Positions 54,861 through 64,000 of a DNA stretch of 64,000 nucleotides are shown one piece after another (within the stretch, counting starts at the first letter, position 1; each line of letters starts with the position of its first letter). The stretch is from Turnera subulata (taxonomy: Eukaryota > Streptophyta > Magnoliopsida > Malpighiales > Passifloraceae). The notes below the pieces were generated by a model. That model saw nothing but the letters and a program-made list of their open reading frames with translations, was not told where the DNA came from and did not search any database. Where the stretch lies: assembly GCA_028386065.3 (NCBI GenBank), contig JAKUCV010002062.1, positions 1 to 64,000 of the forward strand. Reading direction: 5' to 3'. A program made the position numbers and the translations under genes.

Positions 54861-56919
54861 TGAAACGCCCTGACCCGTATTTACCGTACACAGTAAACAC
54901 GTGCCGGAACTGTGACGACCCAACCAAACCAAGCCCAGCATACAGTGTAATAATAGAAAACTGGCTCAACAGCCCAAAATATAAATCTCATAAATCTGGC
55001 CCCTCGGCCCAACAACAAAATATCATGTCCGGCCCAAGGCCCAACAATAACAAAAATAATGCACAGCGGAAGACTTAATAACTCACAAAGACACTGTATG
55101 CGACATAGATGCAAACTATGGATTCAAGTCCTGTCCAAGGGATAACGCCGCAGCCTGTCTGGAATGCACCAAACCTGTATCACAAATAATCCATCCTACG
55201 GGATGAAAGCCCGCAGGCGAGGGGTGAGTCCGAAGTGCTCACTGTCGAAGGATAGACAATCAATATGCAACTCTATAAGTACTCAAGGTCAAAAACAGGT
55301 AAAAACCACCAAATACATACCAAACCAAAAACTCGACCCAAAACTGGTCCATAACCAAAAAGACTCAAATAAAACCCAATTTCCAATTTTTTCTTTCCGG
55401 GCCCCGTCACGGATAAGCTAGGGGTCAGACCTGGTTCTCAACATATTTCATGTGCCAGACCAAATCCAAGAGAACCCAGGGATCGACATCCCAAAAATAC
55501 GAATCCAGGGATAGACATCCCAAAAATAATCACGGGATAGACATCCCAAGCATAGACATGCTTATCACAAGTAACCCAGGTCATGGCCACCACAAAACAG
55601 TCTCAAACCATCGAGTCGTACCACTACTTACCACGTGACAATTATATTATCATCATCAAAATCAAATCACAGGGATCAACATCCCTAACCAAATACCGGG
55701 ATAGACATCCCTACCCAAAATCAAGGATCGACATTCTTATCACAATTTATTATTTAATCCATTTTATTTAATGCCAAAAAGACTCAAGGATAAACGTCCA
55801 AAAACCAATCACAAAACTGGGATAAACATCCCGACAACAATCAAGACAATGGGATAAACATCCCGAACCAAACCACAACAAATGCAACATCCAACAATGC
55901 AATAATCATCAAAACATAATAAGCGAGTAATACAAGCACATATTGAAGGAAATCTATCCTCACCTTGGCCGATTACTCAACTCCGGAGACAATGTCCGGT
56001 CCCAAGCCGGCTCCTCGGGAAACTGCCCGATATCCGAACCTATACAACAAAACAATATGTACACATAAATGCACATAATAGGTATGCTATGATGCCAAAA
56101 CTGCGAAATATCCCATCCCGGTTACATATCTTTTATTATCATCTTTTACCGAAAATATTATACCGTACGTATATCCGAATAAAATTTCGGTACCATACTT
56201 TAATTAAAACTCTTTTAAAAATATTTTCATAAATTAATTATACTTTTCCCAAAATAATCACCACAATTTTCCCAGAAAAATAATAACGTATTTATAATTT
56301 CCAGAAAATATATATAGTATTTATCCTTTTCTAAATATATATATAATAATATTTTCCAACACAAAATATAATTATCTTTAATTTTCAAAGTACATATATA
56401 TATATATATATATATTCCACAACCATAATTTTCCAGGAAAAATAATATATATATAAAATTTCCAGAAATTATTTCCATGGTATATATATTTTTCCAAATA
56501 ATATTAGTTTTTCCCAAAACATAACTTAATTATTTATCAAGGTATATATATTTATATTTTACCCAAAATACCTGAATTAATTTGATCATAATTTTCCCAA
56601 AGTGTATATTCTTTTTTCAAAATTAAATACCAGAATAATAAATAAATACATATATATATTTTGTTTTATTTAAAAAAATTAAATTGGACTGGGCCATGAA
56701 TAGTGCGGCCCAGACCAAGGCAGTAGCCTAGCACAGGCCTGCCAAGGCCTGGCCCAACACCACACAGCCCAACCCATGTGAACAAAACCCAACCCAGAAG
56801 CTGTGCGACCCGTCTACATGAAACGGATCGTGCAAAACCCGGGTCGTACCTGCGGGTTGCGACGGCGCGACGGCAACGACGGGCGCAGGAGAGAACGCGA
56901 GCTCAACCACGACGTCGAG
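54861..56919 (-). repeat. 5' LTR, truncated
   Basis: Nearly identical to 49646-51642 apart from scattered substitutions, an AT-dinucleotide expansion near 56395-56415 with about 60 bp of extra AT-rich DNA, and a small insertion at 56848-56860. The end homologous to 51643-52505 is missing. The high identity implies a recent insertion. Confidence 0.85.
55477..55864. repeat. GGGAT(N)4ATCCC hairpin array, second LTR copy
   Basis: Same nine-unit layout as 50264-50650. Units include GGGATCGACATCCC and GGGATAGACATCCC. Substitutions are few and mostly in the loop; one shortened unit has a changed stem base (GGATCGACATTC). Confidence 0.75.
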
Positions 56920-57509
56920 AAAATTAATCACCAAATAGAAGACAATCAAAGAGTGGTAAAGGTCTAACATACGAGAAAAACTGTACTCAGTTCTCATTTT
57001 TCCCACAAGTCCTTTCCCTCCCGAACAGGATTCCTAACCCCTTTTTTTTTTTTTTTTGTTAGTAATTCCTTACCCTTGAAATTCCATCAAAATTCACGAG
57101 TCCTTGTCTGTTTCAAAGGCATTGTTTACCCCACAAAGAACTGAGCAAATCAGTTGAGAACACTCAAAACATCTGCTTGTCATTAGCTACTACTCTTCCC
57201 TGCCAGCAAAGCACCATTCTAATTCCAACACATCGTTGAGCATAGCCAAGTCAAATGACTTTACAGGAAAAAGAAGAATTACAAGGTCCTAGAGAACTAA
57301 ACGACCAGGTAGCATATACAAAGTTATTGGCTTTTATATGTTTGTCACTTTTTCTTTGCGACTGTGGATCCGCCGAGTTACTAAATAGTTGGAACTCAAC
57401 CAAACGAATCGCTTAAACGCCATCGTGTTAAACTACAAGTCAGATAGTACCAAGCCGAAGTGCCATTGCCAACAACACCTTGGTTGATCATTTGCAGGAT
57501 ATTCAAGTA
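56920..57509. other. Flank between truncated LTR and GLTP pseudogene
   Basis: AT-rich sequence with a T run (about 57041-57057). It presumably contains the 5' part of the former GLTP gene. No other gene is recognised. Confidence 0.35.
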
Positions 57510-58774
57510 ATGGCAGGAAGTGTGTTTGCTGCCCCATCGAAGATGATTGTGCATGTCAAGTCTCAAGTGGGAGAAATACTCACACAGCCTTTTTGGAGCT
57601 ACGCAAAACAATGTTGCCTGTTATAGGTAATAGTAACGTAGTTTGCTTTCATTTGGTACATGATCAGTATGTTATAACTGAAATTTGCCTTGTTTTTCTG
57701 GTGGTAGACAAGTCTGGATCACCGCTATCACTGGTAAAAACAGATACTAGTGGCAATATATGGGTAAGACGCCATATATTATATATGCAATGTTTTATTG
57801 ATAACATATATGCAGATCTTCAGAATGACTACTTGCTCTTATCAGAAGGAATATATGCATCTGTTTCATTCTTTTTCGGGTTGCAGAGACTGGAAAATAA
57901 GTATTTATCTAGTCAATCAGAATTTAATCTTTTGTATGATATAGTGAGGGCCGAGATCAAAGCTAAAAATGCAAAAGTTTTATCCAGTTGCGCAAATGCT
58001 CTACTTTGGTTAACAAGGTAACCAGTTTCTTATTGTCCAAAGCAGCATTTGTTGTGTCTGTGTCTCATGTCTGTGTCAACAATTTGCATCAATTGCTCGA
58101 ATTCGTTAGGACCATGGACTTCTTGGTGCAACTGTTCCGTTATTTATTGGCTCATCCAGACTGGAGCATGCCACAAGTTTGCAAATGACTCTACTAAAAG
58201 ACCCTGAAACAATGGCATGGCTGGCTTGCTAGCTCAAGTTTCACTGTAAAATTTCGACAACCTCAATGCTAACGAGTCAATTCTTATGCTTCTGTCAGAA
58301 TATATAGATACATTTCAGAATCCTGATTTTCGCTATCACTCAACTATGTATTGGCAGCATTTTCTAAGCAAATATTAATGCGCTAGCATATTATACTGAG
58401 ATTACATTAGAATGATATAATTATTGTACTGAAAATTTATTTTCATTACTGGAAAATAGGTTGCCATGAAGCTTGCTCCGGACAGGAAGAAATTTATGGG
58501 CATAACAGGTGGAGAAGGCGAACAGAATCCGGACATGGGAAAATTCTGCGAAAATTTCTCATCTTTCTTGCAAGAGAAACACAAGTTCTTGGTAAGAGTT
58601 GTGAAATTCTCTAACTGCAGTATCAGAATGGACTTTAGATAAAGAATCAGTGTAAGTTCTGTTCTTACAGTGCCTCAAAAGTTTATAAGCAATTCCCCTA
58701 GATTCAGACAATGTACTAATCTGTAATTCAATCTGCTGCAGGCAAGCGTCGGAATGGATGATATGAAAGCTTGA
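57510..58774 (+). pseudogene. Glycolipid transfer protein (GLTP) pseudogene
   Basis: Six exon-like blocks with good splice signals: 57510-57626, 57708-57763, 57887-58017, 58110-58245, 58460-58591, 58742-58774. They follow plant GLTP1: HVKSQVGEILTQPF, TMLPVI, SPLSLVKTDTSGNI, RLENKYLSSQSEF, SCANALLWLTR, TMDFLVQLFRYLLAH, DWSMPQVC, KTLKQWHGWLAS, AMKLAPDRKKFM and a final ASVGMDDMKA. The lipid-headgroup residues of the DxxxN and W/H type (DTSGN, LLWL, WHGW) are visible. Exon 1 is one base short in a T run (57585-57589), shifting the frame, and exon 4 has TGA and TAA codons after MPQVC. GLTPs move glycolipids between membranes. Splice sites are intact, so inactivation looks recent, unless the indel is a sequencing error. 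Confidence 0.8.
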
Positions 58775-59247
58775 TGGAAAACGGATCAATGAGATCAAGG
58801 ATCATTGATTTGTTAGTCTTTTTGTATTCCCTCATTGATTTGTTAGTCTTTTTGGCTACGAGTTGCAAGCAGCTACAGCTAGCATACGTCAATCATGAAC
58901 GGAATAGGCTTTTACGGCAGTTAACAGGATTTTCCAAAATTCTATGAACAATGTTGTCACATACTTCTTGAAATAACTTGTGATAAATTGGGAAATTTAC
59001 CTGGTGAATGATGCCACAACGTGGCAAGATTGTGAAGCTCTGATGCCTGCAAGACTAGAGAGAGAAAAGAAAAAAGGACACCGGGGGTGTCCAGGGTGTG
59101 TGACCCCGGAGGTACTCCGATGCCTAAGTTAGAACTTGGCTTTTAGTTCTCAAGAGGGAGAGAGAGAGAGGAGTTGCAAATTATGTTTGCGTACCTTTGC
59201 TATAGCTAGCTGGTGTGTATTTATAGGAGTACGGAGGTCGTGTAGAC

Positions 59248-59480
59248 CTGGACTCAGGGGGTCTTATTGCTAGCTTGGACCCGGGAGGTCTTATTGTTAT
59301 ATTGGACCCAGGGGGTCTTATTGCTAAACTAGACCCATGAGGTCTTGTTATTGGACCCAGGGGGTCTTGTTGCTAGCTTGGACCCGGGGGGTCTTGTAGC
59401 TAGCTTGGACCCGAGGGGTCTTGTAGCTAGCTCGGACCCAGGGGGTCTTATAGCTAGTTTGGACCTAAGGGATCTTGTTT
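59248..59480. repeat. LTR minisatellite of 27-bp GACCC(N)GGGGTCTT units, 3' LTR
   Basis: About nine units of the type TTGGACCCAGGGGGTCTTNT(T/A)GCTAGC. The right LTR carries about eight at 62575-62780, which largely explains its 27-bp shorter length. Unit copy number thus differs between two otherwise very similar LTRs. Confidence 0.75.
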
Positions 59481-59979
59481 GAGCCCATAAGGTAATTTCC
59501 TTATGTCATTACTAGCCCCCAACTCTGAGGGTTGTTGTGTAGCAATTTCCCTCAGAGTTTATTCTCTCTAAGACGTATTTTTGTGTTTCAGTTGCTTTTA
59601 AGCATTAATCGCCTTATCTAGCTGATTTAATCTCGATCTTCGATATGTCTGAGTTTGAGAGTTGATCTTGTTGAGTTTGCGAGCTATATTTCGTAAATAT
59701 AAGCTCTTCAAATGACTCATGTAAGATCTACTCGAACTCGTTGGGAATTGGGGACTCTCTTAGCCCCCAGCGCAAACGATCCTCTTATAAGACAGAGGTT
59801 GCATTTTTATTAAGGTCACATTAATCCCATTTTGGCTCTTGCCTTCTTTATACAACATGAACCGGATATAAAGAGGATCTCTAGAGTGGATACCTTCTTT
59901 ATATGTTTTTCAGACATGCGACCTTTGTTCTTTGACTACTTGGCCTTGGTCGTATTTTTTTTTTTAATGTGCGACCTAC

Positions 59980-60290
59980 TTGGGCTTTATCGCCTCGATC
60001 GTCTTTTATTACGCTATCTTTTTTTTAGATCGTCTTATTTTTTGCAACTGGAATTGGCTATATCACCCTCTTGTCGTCTTACGACTGGAATTGGCTACAT
60101 GGCCTTTTGTCGTCTTAGATTTATGTCTTGCACAGGCTACACGACCTTTCGTTGTCTTGCGACTGGAATTGGCTACATGGCCTGTTGTCGTCTTAGATTT
60201 TGTGTCTTGCATAGGCTACACGGCCTTTCGTTGTCTTGCTTTTATGGCTTTGATAGGCTCCATGGCCTTTTGTCACTGTGCTTTTTGTTG
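59980..60290. repeat. Tandem repeats of about 45 and 90 bp
   Basis: The unit (GACTGGAATTGGCTACATGG, then CCTTTTGTCGTCTTAGATTT, then a TGTCTTGCACAGGCTACACG part) occurs twice in full and in shorter pieces. The words GGCTACA(C/T)G(G/A)CC and GTCGTCTT/GTTGTCTT recur every 45 bp or so. The block lies in the internal domain of the 58981-62810 element. Open frames across it are repeats, not a gene. Confidence 0.65.
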
Positions 60291-60529
60291 AATGAAAGGT
60301 TATATTCAACATATGTGCTGGTTCAGCTACCTATTAACCAAAATAAATAGTAAATGATAAAGGGGAGTTTTTTTAGGTATCCCCAGAATTTGTAGAATGG
60401 TGGATTTTGTAAACAAGATCTTGAGACTTTGACTCGACCAAGGAGTCTTGTTAATAAGACCTTGATTCGAGAAGTGAGTCTTATAAACGAAATCTTGATT
60501 TGGAGAAGGGGCTCTTGTTTGATAAGACC

Positions 60530-61085
60530 AGGAGGACTTGTGCACAAGACCCGGGGGTAATTATGGCTTGAGTACAGGACCAGGTCTAGCGTACAAGACC
60601 AGGGGGTCTTGTATGCCAAGACTTTCCAAAAAAACTCAAGAATAAAACCGGAGGGGTCTCGCAGGTCAAAATTTTTTCCTTTTTTTTCTTCTTCTTTTTT
60701 CTAGAAAAACTCAAGAACAAGACCAGGGGGGTCTTGTACGTCAAGCGATTTTTTTATAAAAAAACTCAAGAATAAGACCAGGGGGGTCTTGTACGTCAAG
60801 AGATTTTTTTTTTTTTAGAAAAACTCAAGAACAAGACCAGGGGGTCTTGTACGTCAAGAGATTTTTTTTTTTTAAAGAAAAACTCAAGAACAAGACCAGG
60901 GGGGTCTTCTTCTATTTTCTCTTTTTTTGTTGAAGAGACCATGGGGTCTTTTTTTTTTACAAGGCCTGAGAGGTCTTTTTCCTGACAAGACCGAGGGGGT
61001 CTTTTTTCTCTCTTTTTTTTTTTATTGACAAGACCAGGGAGGTCTTGCATACAAGACCGGGGGGGGGGGGGGGGGGGGGGGTCGT
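60530..61085. repeat. Minisatellite with AAGACC...GGTCTT palindromes and a G run
   Basis: Units of about 50-60 bp each carry AAGACCAGGGGGGTCTTGTA, a T/A-rich spacer and AAAACTCAAGAA. The palindromic core recurs about ten times. A run of 23 G lies at 61059-61081. The core is the same as in the LTR minisatellite of this element. Confidence 0.7.
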
Positions 61086-61180
61086 CATGTACGTCAGAAC
61101 CTTCCGGAAAAAGACTTAGAAATCATTTAATGGAAGAGAAGAACCTGCAATGTTTCCAACTTCGAGCCCTTTCAGATTCT

Positions 61181-62115
61181 TTATATTTTATGTATTGAGG
61201 AGTGATCTTCTAGCTCTTGAATTTTCCATTCTTCTTCTCCTTCAAATTTTGGTATTCCCTCATTGTAGATTACTGCATCTAACTGGGATTTTGTTAGAGC
61301 TAGTGCATCCTCCACATTAATTTGCTTAACGATTTCTTCCATTAGATCATCTTCATTCTCAGGGCCTTTAGCAGCTAATGCTTTCTTCAAATCTATGTTG
61401 GTGGTTGCCGTTATAAGCGCATGTGCTTTGGTTGAGGTTACTAAATTAGGAACTTTAATAGCCTCTGTATTGAAGCGTATCATAAATTCCCTTAACTACT
61501 CACCTGACTTTTGTTTCATCTACATGAGGGCTAATGGAGTCTTTTTGGTCTTTTTTTGACTGGAGAAGTAGGTAAAAAACTTGTCACTAAGTCCTTTGAA
61601 ACTCCCTATGGAATCGGGCGTCAAAGCCATATACCACTCCCTAGCTAATTTGACTAAGGTGGTGTGAAAAGCTTTACACAGGACAGCATCTAAGTAGCCA
61701 TACATCCCCATCGTCCCTATGTATGTTTAAGATGATCTCCAGGGTCTGTATTACCACCGTAGTTTTCAATAGATGGGGCTTTGTACTTCTTTGGTACCGG
61801 AGCAAGTCGAACGACATCCTTCAGAGGCGAGACGCCATCCATCTCATTTCCCTTTACTTGTCGTTTCACCGATCGTTGGTGTTGTTCAACCAACTCCCTC
61901 ACCCTCTTTTCTGGTAAGGTTCTCCTCCCTTTTCTTTGTTCTCCTTCACTCTCAAGTGGGGGACGTATAGAAGCGATTGCCTCTAATAGCCGCACTTCCC
62001 CGTCACTAGTAGGAAAACTAGGCTCTCTCCCAGCCATGTCTCTATGCTGCTCTCCAGCATCCCCTATTGGGTTTAATTTATGCAAACTAGCCATTATTCC
62101 ATTCCTAAATTGCAT
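61181..62115 (-). pseudogene. Gypsy gag remnant
   Basis: On the minus strand an N-terminal frame (62115-61717) ends VPKKYKAPSIENYGGNTDPG. A second frame (61711-61520) reads DAVLCKAFHTTLVKLAREWY and GSFKGLSDKFFTYF, and a third (61483-61181) reads FMIRFNTEAIKVPNLV and ITATTNIDLKKALAAK. These match the retrotransposon gag domain of plant gypsy elements (FPTTLxGxAREWYxxLPxxSIxxFxxL). Frame changes and stops lie between the parts. No protease, RT or integrase follows. Confidence 0.8.
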
Positions 62116-62306
62116 AAATTATGCCCGAGTTACTAACTCAGCGCTTGGCTGGTTTGTAGGGGTAGAAGCACCTATAGTACCACCGTCAACGATGGGTATA
62201 GTTGGAGTATCTCTTATTCCATCACCTAGAGGTGTGGATTCGGTGGGAACACTCAATTGTTCTCTAGGCATGGCTTTTTGTCCAATTTCCCACAGACGGT
62301 GCCAAA

Positions 62307-62810
62307 TGATAAATTGGGAAATTTACCTGGTGAATGATGCCACAACGTGGCAAGATTGTGAAGCTCTGATGCCTGCAAGACTAGAGAGAGAAAAGAAAAA
62401 AGGACACCGGGGGTGTCCAGGGTGTGTGACCCCGGAGGTACTCCGATGCCTAAGTTAGAACTTGGCTTTTAGTTCTCAAGAGGGAGAGAGAGAGAGGAGT
62501 TGCAAATTATGTTTGCGTACCTTTGCTATAGCTAGCTGGTGTGTATTTATAGGAGTAAGGAGGTCGTGTGGACCTGGACCCAAGGGGTCTTATTGCTAGC
62601 TTGGACCCGGGAGGTCTTATTGTTATATTGGACCCAGGGGGTCTTATTGCTAAATTAGACCCATGAGGTCTTGTTATTGGACCCAGGGGGTCTTGTTGCT
62701 AGCTTGGACCCGGGGGGTCTTGTAGCTAGCTCGGACCCGAGGGGTCTTATAGCTAGTTTGGACCTAGGGGGTCTTGTTTGAGCCCATAAGGTAATTTCCT
62801 TATGTCATCA
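62307..62810 (-). repeat. 5' LTR of the gypsy-like element
   Basis: 504 bp, the partner of 58981-59511, almost identical outside the minisatellite. On the minus strand the primer-binding site follows at 62306. Confidence 0.85.
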
Positions 62811-62815
62811 ACTTA

Positions 62816-63480
62816 TAATAATGTTGGTCCTCTTTTGTGTATGTATACTTATAGCTTCACTTACACAAGTATCTGTAGTTGGGTCGGTCAAACTAAATGT
62901 TCAATAGATTGGAACTGAAAATCATAAGAATTTTTTTTTCTACAGATGAGGAGAAGTGAACTTTTTCTACGTTATAGGGCTTGAATTGCCTTTTTGCTTC
63001 GTTTTTTCCAAGTGTTCATTGGCACAGAGAAAAGTAATAACTCAACCAACATAAACCAAGAGAATTAATATGCGAAAATTCAAGGTTACGTATCTTCTCA
63101 CAAGAGATGTGTAGGCTGGAAGGTAAGCTTTTTTGTAGGCTGTCTGTCAACAGACTCTTACAAGACTCGGGTTTCATAGGAAGAAGGCTTCACATCACAA
63201 GTGACTGTAAAGTAGGATGTCTGTTATTACAATGGGTAGTCCTCGGGCTCGGAGTTTAGCCATCGCAAGATGGGGGTGTTCATAATCTATTCCTCTGAAA
63301 ACAACTAAACCCTGCTGTGGGTAAAATAACAGCTTTCCAAATAGCCATCAGGAATGACTACTGAAGTTACAAGTCCTGTTGTCTTGACAGCATGAACATT
63401 CGTACTTCAGGGTTTTGAACATTCTGCAAAACTGTAGGTCTTGATTTATGGTACATTTGGCTACACATAATGGACATATA
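62816..63480. other. Intergenic DNA without recognised genes
   Basis: No gene or clear repeat seen. TAGGATGTCTGTTATTAC and TAGGCTGTCTGTCAACAG may be repeat remnants. Confidence 0.3.
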
Positions 63481-64000
63481 GAAAGTCTAGATTTAGGTTA
63501 TGTGAATATATTTGTGGGCACACACACGGTGTTGCCTTTCCTCTGTATTTATAACAATAGGACCAATACAAGGATACAACTTCTGAGAGTATACAACTAA
63601 ATAAGTGCTTATCAGATTGCCAACATAAGAGTTTATCAGATTGCTATTGCTATAGCCGTGAACTACTAGGACTAGAACTCTTGTTATTGTGTTCTTGAAC
63701 AACAGTGGCTGACACTCCCCCGCAAACTGAATCGGGGGAACAGAGATTCAGTTTGGAGTGAAGAGCAAGAAATCGTTTTGTAGCTAAGGGCTTTGTGAGA
63801 ATGTCAGCAAGTTGCAGAACGTATTTGACAAGCAACTTCTTGCTCTCCACCTGATCGCGAACAAAGTGAAAATCAAGAGCCACATGTTTGGTTCTCGAAT
63901 GTTGAATAGGATTGTGACTCAGATACGTCGCCCCTATATTGTCACACCAAAGCTGTGGAACAGAATGTGAGATCCCCAACTCCTAAAGTAGAGACCGCAA
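63480..64000 (-). mobile_element. 3' end of a Copia retrotransposon, cut by the window edge
   Basis: On the minus strand 63979-63720 encodes a Copia RNase H C-terminal part: GISHSVPQLWCDNIGATYLS, HSRTKHVALDFHFVRDQV and LADILTKPLATKRFLALHSK. The stretch VLQ just before LADILTKP is shorter than the family's ...STKDQ, so a small deletion is likely. The polypurine tract GCGGGGGAG lies at 63715-63723 and the 3' LTR starts TGTCAGCCACTG at 63714. The LTR's other end is not certain, roughly 63490-63510. The rest of the element is beyond the right edge. Confidence 0.8.

Larger units (their letters stand above)
49646..56919 (-). mobile_element. LTR retrotransposon with 2.86-kb LTRs and no gag-pol
   Basis: A full LTR (49646-52505) and a truncated one (54861-56919) flank a 2.36-kb internal domain. 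The minus orientation is shown by GAATTTCGAGGACGAAATTC and AAGGTGGGTAGAC just before the TGTAACAGC start of the 3' LTR, and by TGGTAGCGGAGC three bases inside the 5' LTR end. Long LTRs with no gag-pol define a LARD-type non-autonomous element; its partner is probably a Ty3/gypsy element. The internal domain carries plus-strand reading frames, opposite to LTR transcription. The 5' LTR lacks the equivalent of 51643-52505 and abuts unrelated DNA at 56920, so no target duplication can be checked. Confidence 0.85.
58981..62810 (-). mobile_element. Short gypsy-like LTR retrotransposon with gag remnant
   Basis: LTRs 58981-59511 and 62307-62810 start TGATAAATTGGG and end near ATGTCATCA, giving TGAT...ATCA termini. 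Flanks ACTTG and ACTTA match at four of five bases. The minus orientation is shown by TTTGGCACCGTCTGTGGG directly inside the 5' LTR (62289-62306), a primer-binding site type common in plant gypsy elements. It is also shown by GAGTTGGGGGCTAG (59512-59525) as the polypurine tract. Gag remnants follow, then about 1.6 kb of repeats and no pol. It is therefore non-autonomous. Confidence 0.85.

Noticed and set aside
59832..60350. 172-codon frame with repeated hydrophobic segments
   Set aside because: It is a translation of the 45/90-bp tandem repeats in a non-autonomous retroelement.

Overview
The window is nuclear DNA of a flowering plant, most likely a eudicot. It has intron-rich housekeeping genes with AT-rich GT-AG introns, plant-type protein families and many nested retrotransposons. 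The species cannot be named from the sequence. I built the gene models by hand, joining exons by reading frame, splice signals and remembered family sequences; no transcript data or database search was available.

Host genes, left to right: a casein kinase 1-like kinase (9533-14657, +, 14 exons, 456 aa, one GC-AG intron); an ESCRT-III VPS2/CHMP2-like subunit (22227-25686, -, 11 exons, 212 aa); a PP2A B''-type EF-hand regulatory subunit (27333-33861, +, 12 exons, 544 aa), divergent from VPS2; ribosomal protein eL14 (35717-37493, -, 5 exons, 133 aa, first coding exon only ATG); a TBC-domain Rab GTPase-activating protein (45008-49337, +, 11 exons, 421 aa); and a glycolipid-transfer-protein pseudogene (57510-58774, +). 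From memory, CK1/VPS2/PP2A-B'' and eL14/TBC are neighbour groups in Arabidopsis too, so the gene order looks ancestral, with transposons inserted between genes.

Mobile DNA fills most of the rest. 1-1978 holds LTR pieces, including a 5S-rRNA-bearing Cassandra-like LTR. 5737-6427 is a solo LTR with a perfect 5-bp target duplication and heat-shock-element-like motifs. 15010-21083 is a decayed Copia element with matching LTRs and target duplication. 37985-39918 is a 5'-truncated LINE with a later small DNA transposon in its target-site duplication. 40221-44161 is a CACTA-like element holding a decayed LINE, itself split by a Pack-MULE (41109-42868) that carries a fragment resembling a PRISE/progesterone 5-beta-reductase gene. 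49646-56919 is an LTR retrotransposon with about 2.86-kb LTRs and no gag-pol. 58981-62810 is a small gypsy-like element with gag remnants and palindromic minisatellites. 63480-64000 is the end of another Copia element.

The best candidate for something undescribed is a gene unit on the strand opposite to LTR transcription inside the gag-pol-less element (53810-54750). A diverged second copy sits at about 18140-19090 inside the Copia element. The two copies differ mostly at synonymous positions, which suggests past selection on a protein whose N-terminal part I do not recognise and whose C-terminal part resembles the start of a LINE-type endonuclease. Both copies are now broken by frameshifts.
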